Origin: CAZYVU01 sp964651435
GTDB taxonomy: Bacteria > Desulfobacterota > Syntrophorhabdia > Syntrophorhabdales > CAYQXL01
Length of the DNA: 64,000 nt
Direction: 5' to 3'
NCBI GenBank assembly: GCA_964651435.1
Contig: CAZYVU010000010.1
Coordinates: forward strand, 18,609 to 82,608
Notes under the pieces: model-generated
What the model was told of the DNA's origin: nothing
The model's database searches: none
Seen by the model: the letters and a program-made list of their open reading frames with translations, nothing else
Position numbers and translations under genes: made by a program
In this document: positions 60,837 through 64,000 of the stretch, one piece after another
How positions within the stretch are numbered: position 1 is the stretch's first letter
How the letters are laid out: the number at the start of each line of letters is the position of its first letter

Positions 60837-62696
60837 ATGTTTGCCGCCAGTAGACCAGCAGCTTCACGTCTTGACGTTACAAGGCGACTTCCCCGACACA
60901 CACACCGTCTTACCTGCCGTGCGCTTCCTTGTATCCCGCGCATATCGGTTCGTTTCGGCGCCTGCCTACCGGTATTGCTGCTTTTCTTATTTTTCTGCCT
61001 CTCCTCTGCCGGTCCAGCGATTGCGGACGGGACGGATTATTGGGCGCCCTATGTTACAAACCTGGCAACAACTTCGGCCACCATCAACTGGCACGGGGCC
61101 GACGATTCGGCGGGCTCGGTGGAGTACGCCACATCGAGTTACTATAATGAGCATCACAGCTTTCAAAAGAAGGTAGAATCAAAGAAGACCGGGGCCTATC
61201 AACACGTAGCTCTTAGCGACCTCGAGCCCAATACCTCCTATGTGTACAAGGCGAGACCGTCGGACAGCCCCGACCAGTTCAGCAACCGCACGTTCAAGAC
61301 AATGCCCGAGAGCGGTCCCTTCACCTTTCTTGTGATAAGCGATACCCACGCCCAGGAGAAACGGTTCAGGTACGTGGCCGATGCCATTGACAAGTACGAG
61401 ACGGATCCTCTCTTTATCCTCGACGGCGGAGACTATACGAGTAAGGATTGGGAGCCATACTGGAGCATTTACTTCCAGTATGGCGATAAGATGTTTGCGA
61501 AGTTTCCCCTCTTCCATGCCATCGGGAACCATGAATATCATGTGAAAGAACAGGTGGAGAGCCAGCCTCCCCCTGCCGACCAGTACCATTGGACATTCGA
61601 TATACCGACCGGCGGGGCCCTGAACTACTCCTTCGACTGTTCGGATGTCCGGTTCGTCGTTCTTAACTCCCCCGATCCGAACAATGCCGGCCACGATCAG
61701 GATCCTACCCTGGCCCTCACCAAGAGCCAGGTGCCTTGGCTGGAGGAACAACTGAACAATACCATGTCGGGAACGTTTACCATCCATCACCACCCCATCT
61801 GGGATTACGGCAGGACCAAAATTAATCCTGCCCTTGGGCCGTGGGAGACCCTGTATCACAAGTATGGTATCAGTGCAAATTTCGCCGGCCACATCCATAC
61901 TTACCAAAGGTACCTGGTGAAGGGGATCCCCTACTTTATCGTGGCCAATGCCGGCGGCGGATTTGTAAACATGAGTCCACATGGCCGCCATGCCGTATGG
62001 TGGCAGTACGGAGAAACACGGCAGCTCGGGTACCTCAAGGTCACGGTGGACCCGGAAAGCAACACGGCCACGGCACAGGAGATCTACGTCGCCTACGTGG
62101 AAACAAACGATGCCGAGGAAGCTACGGTGTATGACCCGCCGATCGTTGCCGATACGGTTACATTTCCCCTTTCAAAGAAAGTGAGAACCCTCACCGTCAG
62201 CAAATCCGGCCTTGGCTCGGGCACTATCGTCTCATCCCCACCCTACATAGACTGCGGCTCCACCTGTCGTGCAAACTTCAAGGGAGTTACAGAGGTAGTC
62301 TTTACGCCCGTCCCTGAAAAGGGTTCCGTCTTTGCAGGCTGGACCGACGCATGCAGAGGCCATGGAAAATGCTCTGTCGCCATGGCAAAAGACATCATGG
62401 TAGGGGCTGTTTTCGATAAAGGTTCGTGCAAGTACTCCATCTCACCGAGCGAGAAGACTATCGGCCACAGGGGAGGTGAGATTACCGTACATGTAACGGC
62501 AAAAGAGTATGCCTACTGCCGCCCGCCCGAGATAAAGAACAATACGGACTGGATCACCTATACCGCCACGCCCTTTGCCGACAACAGGGGATCCGTCGTG
62601 CTCTCCATACCCCAGTATGACGGCCACGACGGTCGATCCGGCACGCTCACCATAGGGGGAAACACCTTTACGGTGACGCAGAAGAAGAAGCCGTGA
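60837..62696 (+). CDS. exported purple-acid-phosphatase-like metallophosphoesterase with repeat and BACON domains
   Basis: The 619-residue protein has a long-n-region signal peptide (core LPVLLLFLFFCLSSAGPAIA). A fibronectin-like N-domain follows (TNLATTSATINWHGADDSAG to YVYKARPSDS). The metallophosphoesterase domain has VISDTHAQ, LDGGDYTS, AIGNHEYH, IHHHPIWD and GHIHTYQR; all five metal-ligand motifs are intact. Next comes a Cys-rich repeat (IDCGSTC, VFAGWTDACRGHGKC) like those of the giant RCC1 protein, then a C-terminal BACON-type domain (ISPSEKTIGHRGGEITVHV). AGGAGG lies six bases before the ATG. It hydrolyses phosphoesters outside the cytoplasm. Confidence 0.88.
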   Translation: MFAASRPAASRLDVTRRLPRHTHRLTCRALPCIPRISVRFGACLPVLLLFLFFCLSSAGPAIADGTDYWAPYVTNLATTSATINWHGADDSAGSVEYATSSYYNEHHSFQKKVESKKTGAYQHVALSDLEPNTSYVYKARPSDSPDQFSNRTFKTMPESGPFTFLVISDTHAQEKRFRYVADAIDKYETDPLFILDGGDYTSKDWEPYWSIYFQYGDKMFAKFPLFHAIGNHEYHVKEQVESQPPPADQYHWTFDIPTGGALNYSFDCSDVRFVVLNSPDPNNAGHDQDPTLALTKSQVPWLEEQLNNTMSGTFTIHHHPIWDYGRTKINPALGPWETLYHKYGISANFAGHIHTYQRYLVKGIPYFIVANAGGGFVNMSPHGRHAVWWQYGETRQLGYLKVTVDPESNTATAQEIYVAYVETNDAEEATVYDPPIVADTVTFPLSKKVRTLTVSKSGLGSGTIVSSPPYIDCGSTCRANFKGVTEVVFTPVPEKGSVFAGWTDACRGHGKCSVAMAKDIMVGAVFDKGSCKYSISPSEKTIGHRGGEITVHVTAKEYAYCRPPEIKNNTDWITYTATPFADNRGSVVLSIPQYDGHDGRSGTLTIGGNTFTVTQKKKP

Positions 62697-62738
62697 CCAC
62701 GATGATACCGTAGGATAGGGCGCCACTGGGCACGCACG

Positions 62739-63269
62739 ATGTCATCACTCGTCCTCACCTTTCCCGGCATCGGAAACTCGGGGCCACAGCATTGGCAATC
62801 GCTCTGGGAGAAATGCAATCCTGAGCTCGTGCGCATCGTTGAGCGCGATTGGGATAACCCGGCGCGCGAAGAGTGGGTCTCTGCTCTCGAAGGCACGGTT
62901 CATCGCCTTGGCCCTTCAGTGGTAGTGGCGGCACATAGCTTGGCCTGCCTCGCCGTTGCCCATTGGGCCGCCGAGGCGCATTCGCCGATCAAGGCCGCTC
63001 TGCTTGTTGCCGTCCCCGACCCGGAAGGCCCCGGCTTCCCCGCCGAGGCAATCGGTTTTGCACCTCTGCCAAAGCGGCACTTCTCCTTTCCAAGCATCGT
63101 TGTCGCCAGCACCAACGACCCCTATGGTTCGCTTGCCCACGTACAAGCATGTGCCTCCGCATGGGGCAGTCGTTTGGTCAATATCGGCGCCGCAGGCCAC
63201 ATTAATGCCGATAGCGGTTTTGGTCAGTGGCCTGAAGGCTATGCTTTGTTGCAGCAACTATGCGGCTAA
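62739..63269 (+). CDS. RBBP9/YdeN-type serine hydrolase
   Basis: The 176-residue alpha/beta hydrolase begins SSLVLTFPGIGNSGPQHWQS. The nucleophile Ser is in VVAAHSLACLA, the acid in VASTNDPYGS and the His in NIGAAGHINADSG. This is the complete triad and order of the RBBP9/YdeN family, whose physiological substrates are mostly unknown. It starts 42 bases after the phosphatase stop. Confidence 0.9.
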   Translation: MSSLVLTFPGIGNSGPQHWQSLWEKCNPELVRIVERDWDNPAREEWVSALEGTVHRLGPSVVVAAHSLACLAVAHWAAEAHSPIKAALLVAVPDPEGPGFPAEAIGFAPLPKRHFSFPSIVVASTNDPYGSLAHVQACASAWGSRLVNIGAAGHINADSGFGQWPEGYALLQQLCG

Positions 63270-63392
63270 CGCCTAACCCATCATTATTCCACCGGACTTG
63301 CGCGAAAAACCGGGCAGCCGCGCCAATTAAAACGTCTCGGCTTCAGCAAGGGACAATTCACCCGCATGACCCAAGAACCCCAAGGAGGTAAA

Positions 63393-63794
63393 ATGGCCAT
63401 TCACGCAGATGCAGTTCGCCGGATCTTCACGCATCTCGAATCCGGTTCGGGAGACAAGTTCTTCGACCACGTTGCGGACAAGGTTGATTGGACGGTTGAG
63501 GGCACCCACCCTCTCGCCGGACGATATCTGACAAAGGCCGATTTCCATGCCCATACCTTTGCGCGACTCAATACTATTCTCCCCGGCGGCACTAAGCTTC
63601 ATGTCCAAAACGTGCTCACCGATGGCGACTGGGCCGTCGTGGAGTTGCGTTCCCATGCCACAGCAAAGAACGGGATGCGGTTCGACAATCGGTACTGCTG
63701 GGTGATGCGATTTGCAGACGAGATGATCGTGGAAGTCAGGGCCTATCTTGACTCCGCGCTTGTCCAGAAGCTGATCGACGAGAATGAGTCATAG
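63393..63794 (+). CDS. SnoaL-like (NTF2-fold) protein
   Basis: The 133-residue protein starts MAIHADAVRRIFTHLESG. VDWTVEGTHPLAGRYLTKAD and NRYCWVMRFADEMIVEVRAY are the typical strand-helix pattern of SnoaL-like NTF2-fold proteins. AGGAGG lies four bases before the chosen ATG; an earlier in-frame ATG at 63366 lacks a site. The function is unknown, possibly a small-molecule-binding or isomerase-like role. Confidence 0.82.
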   Translation: MAIHADAVRRIFTHLESGSGDKFFDHVADKVDWTVEGTHPLAGRYLTKADFHAHTFARLNTILPGGTKLHVQNVLTDGDWAVVELRSHATAKNGMRFDNRYCWVMRFADEMIVEVRAYLDSALVQKLIDENES

Positions 63795-63945
63795 GGGTCG
63801 CGTGTGTGAGATTGAGTTAAATCTTCCCCTAAAAGAAGTCTTGCTGCACGCTGCAATTCGGCATCACCAAGCGACAGTTCATCGAGGCGCTTGAGCCCGA
63901 AGATGAAAGATACTCCCCAGAAACAAGAACGGCCCAGGGGGATTA

Positions 63946-63986
63946 CCCTGAGCCGTTGTCTGCGTTGGTTGCGGGGATTGGATTTG
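63946..63986. repeat. 41-bp direct repeat (right boundary, att-like)
   Basis: Identical to 47340-47380. The copy keeps the last 27 bases of the tRNA-fMet 3' end (T-loop to CCA, minus strand) and then diverges. Nothing else is recognised between 63795 and 64000. Confidence 0.75.
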
Positions 63987-64000
63987 CATCCAGCATCCAG

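Overview
The window is about 64 kb of moderately GC-rich DNA from a Gram-negative, probably anaerobic bacterium. The gene mix fits a deltaproteobacterium/Desulfobacterota-like lineage: a molybdenum hydroxylase, many lipoproteins and Sec/Tat-exported proteins, a selenoprotein MsrA, PAS-GGDEF signalling and WbpB/D/E-type sugar genes. The assignment is an inference from gene content, and I cannot name a species.

Layout. (1) 1-14863, minus strand: a surface-polysaccharide operon. It starts from a sigma70-type promoter at 14834-14863 with an ops/JUMPstart-like element in its leader. The order is Wzy/ligase-TPR, WbpB, LpxD-like acyltransferase, NodB-like deacetylase, WbpD, WbpE, Wzx flippase, methyltransferase, then a NitT/TauT-type ABC importer, an ATP-grasp enzyme and a second deacetylase that runs off the left edge. 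(2) 14908-23490: a TolB-like propeller, a TPR lipoprotein, a three-subunit xanthine-dehydrogenase-type molybdenum hydroxylase, a SYLF protein, a radical SAM protein and a BASS transporter. (3) 23798-31354: a 2518-residue exported protein with four complete seven-bladed RCC1 propellers and 13 Cys-rich repeat domains. (4) 31425-45297: housekeeping and accessory genes, including an Ntn hydrolase, an NCS2 permease, an acetate-permease homologue, an MsrA whose catalytic Cys is an in-frame UGA with a SECIS-like hairpin, a cold-shock protein, PAS-GGDEF, a PIF1 helicase with a WYL-like tail, a candidate structured RNA, a ModA-like protein behind a ModE-type operator, and a GDT1 transporter. (5) 45769-47304: a decarboxylase-type amidohydrolase and a small Cys-rich CxxG-repeat peptide gene with an in-frame amber codon. 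(6) 47340-63986: an apparent degraded integrative island. It is bounded by exact 41-bp direct repeats that carry the 3' end of a tRNA-fMet, and it contains two integrase remnants and an IS1182-family element. Its most striking cargo is a single-chain EutB-EutC ethanolamine ammonia-lyase with a twin-arginine signal, followed by an exported amidohydrolase.

How genes work together. The polysaccharide genes would make, modify, flip and polymerise a glycan containing a diacetamido-uronic-acid-type sugar. The molybdenum hydroxylase creates molybdenum demand, and the ModE-box-controlled ModA-like protein may help meet it. The exported EutBC fusion and its amidohydrolase neighbour look like a two-gene module. 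That module is bracketed by two copies of the leader (promoter plus ribosome binding site) of the CxxG-repeat peptide gene. All functional statements rest on motif recognition by eye; no database search was run.
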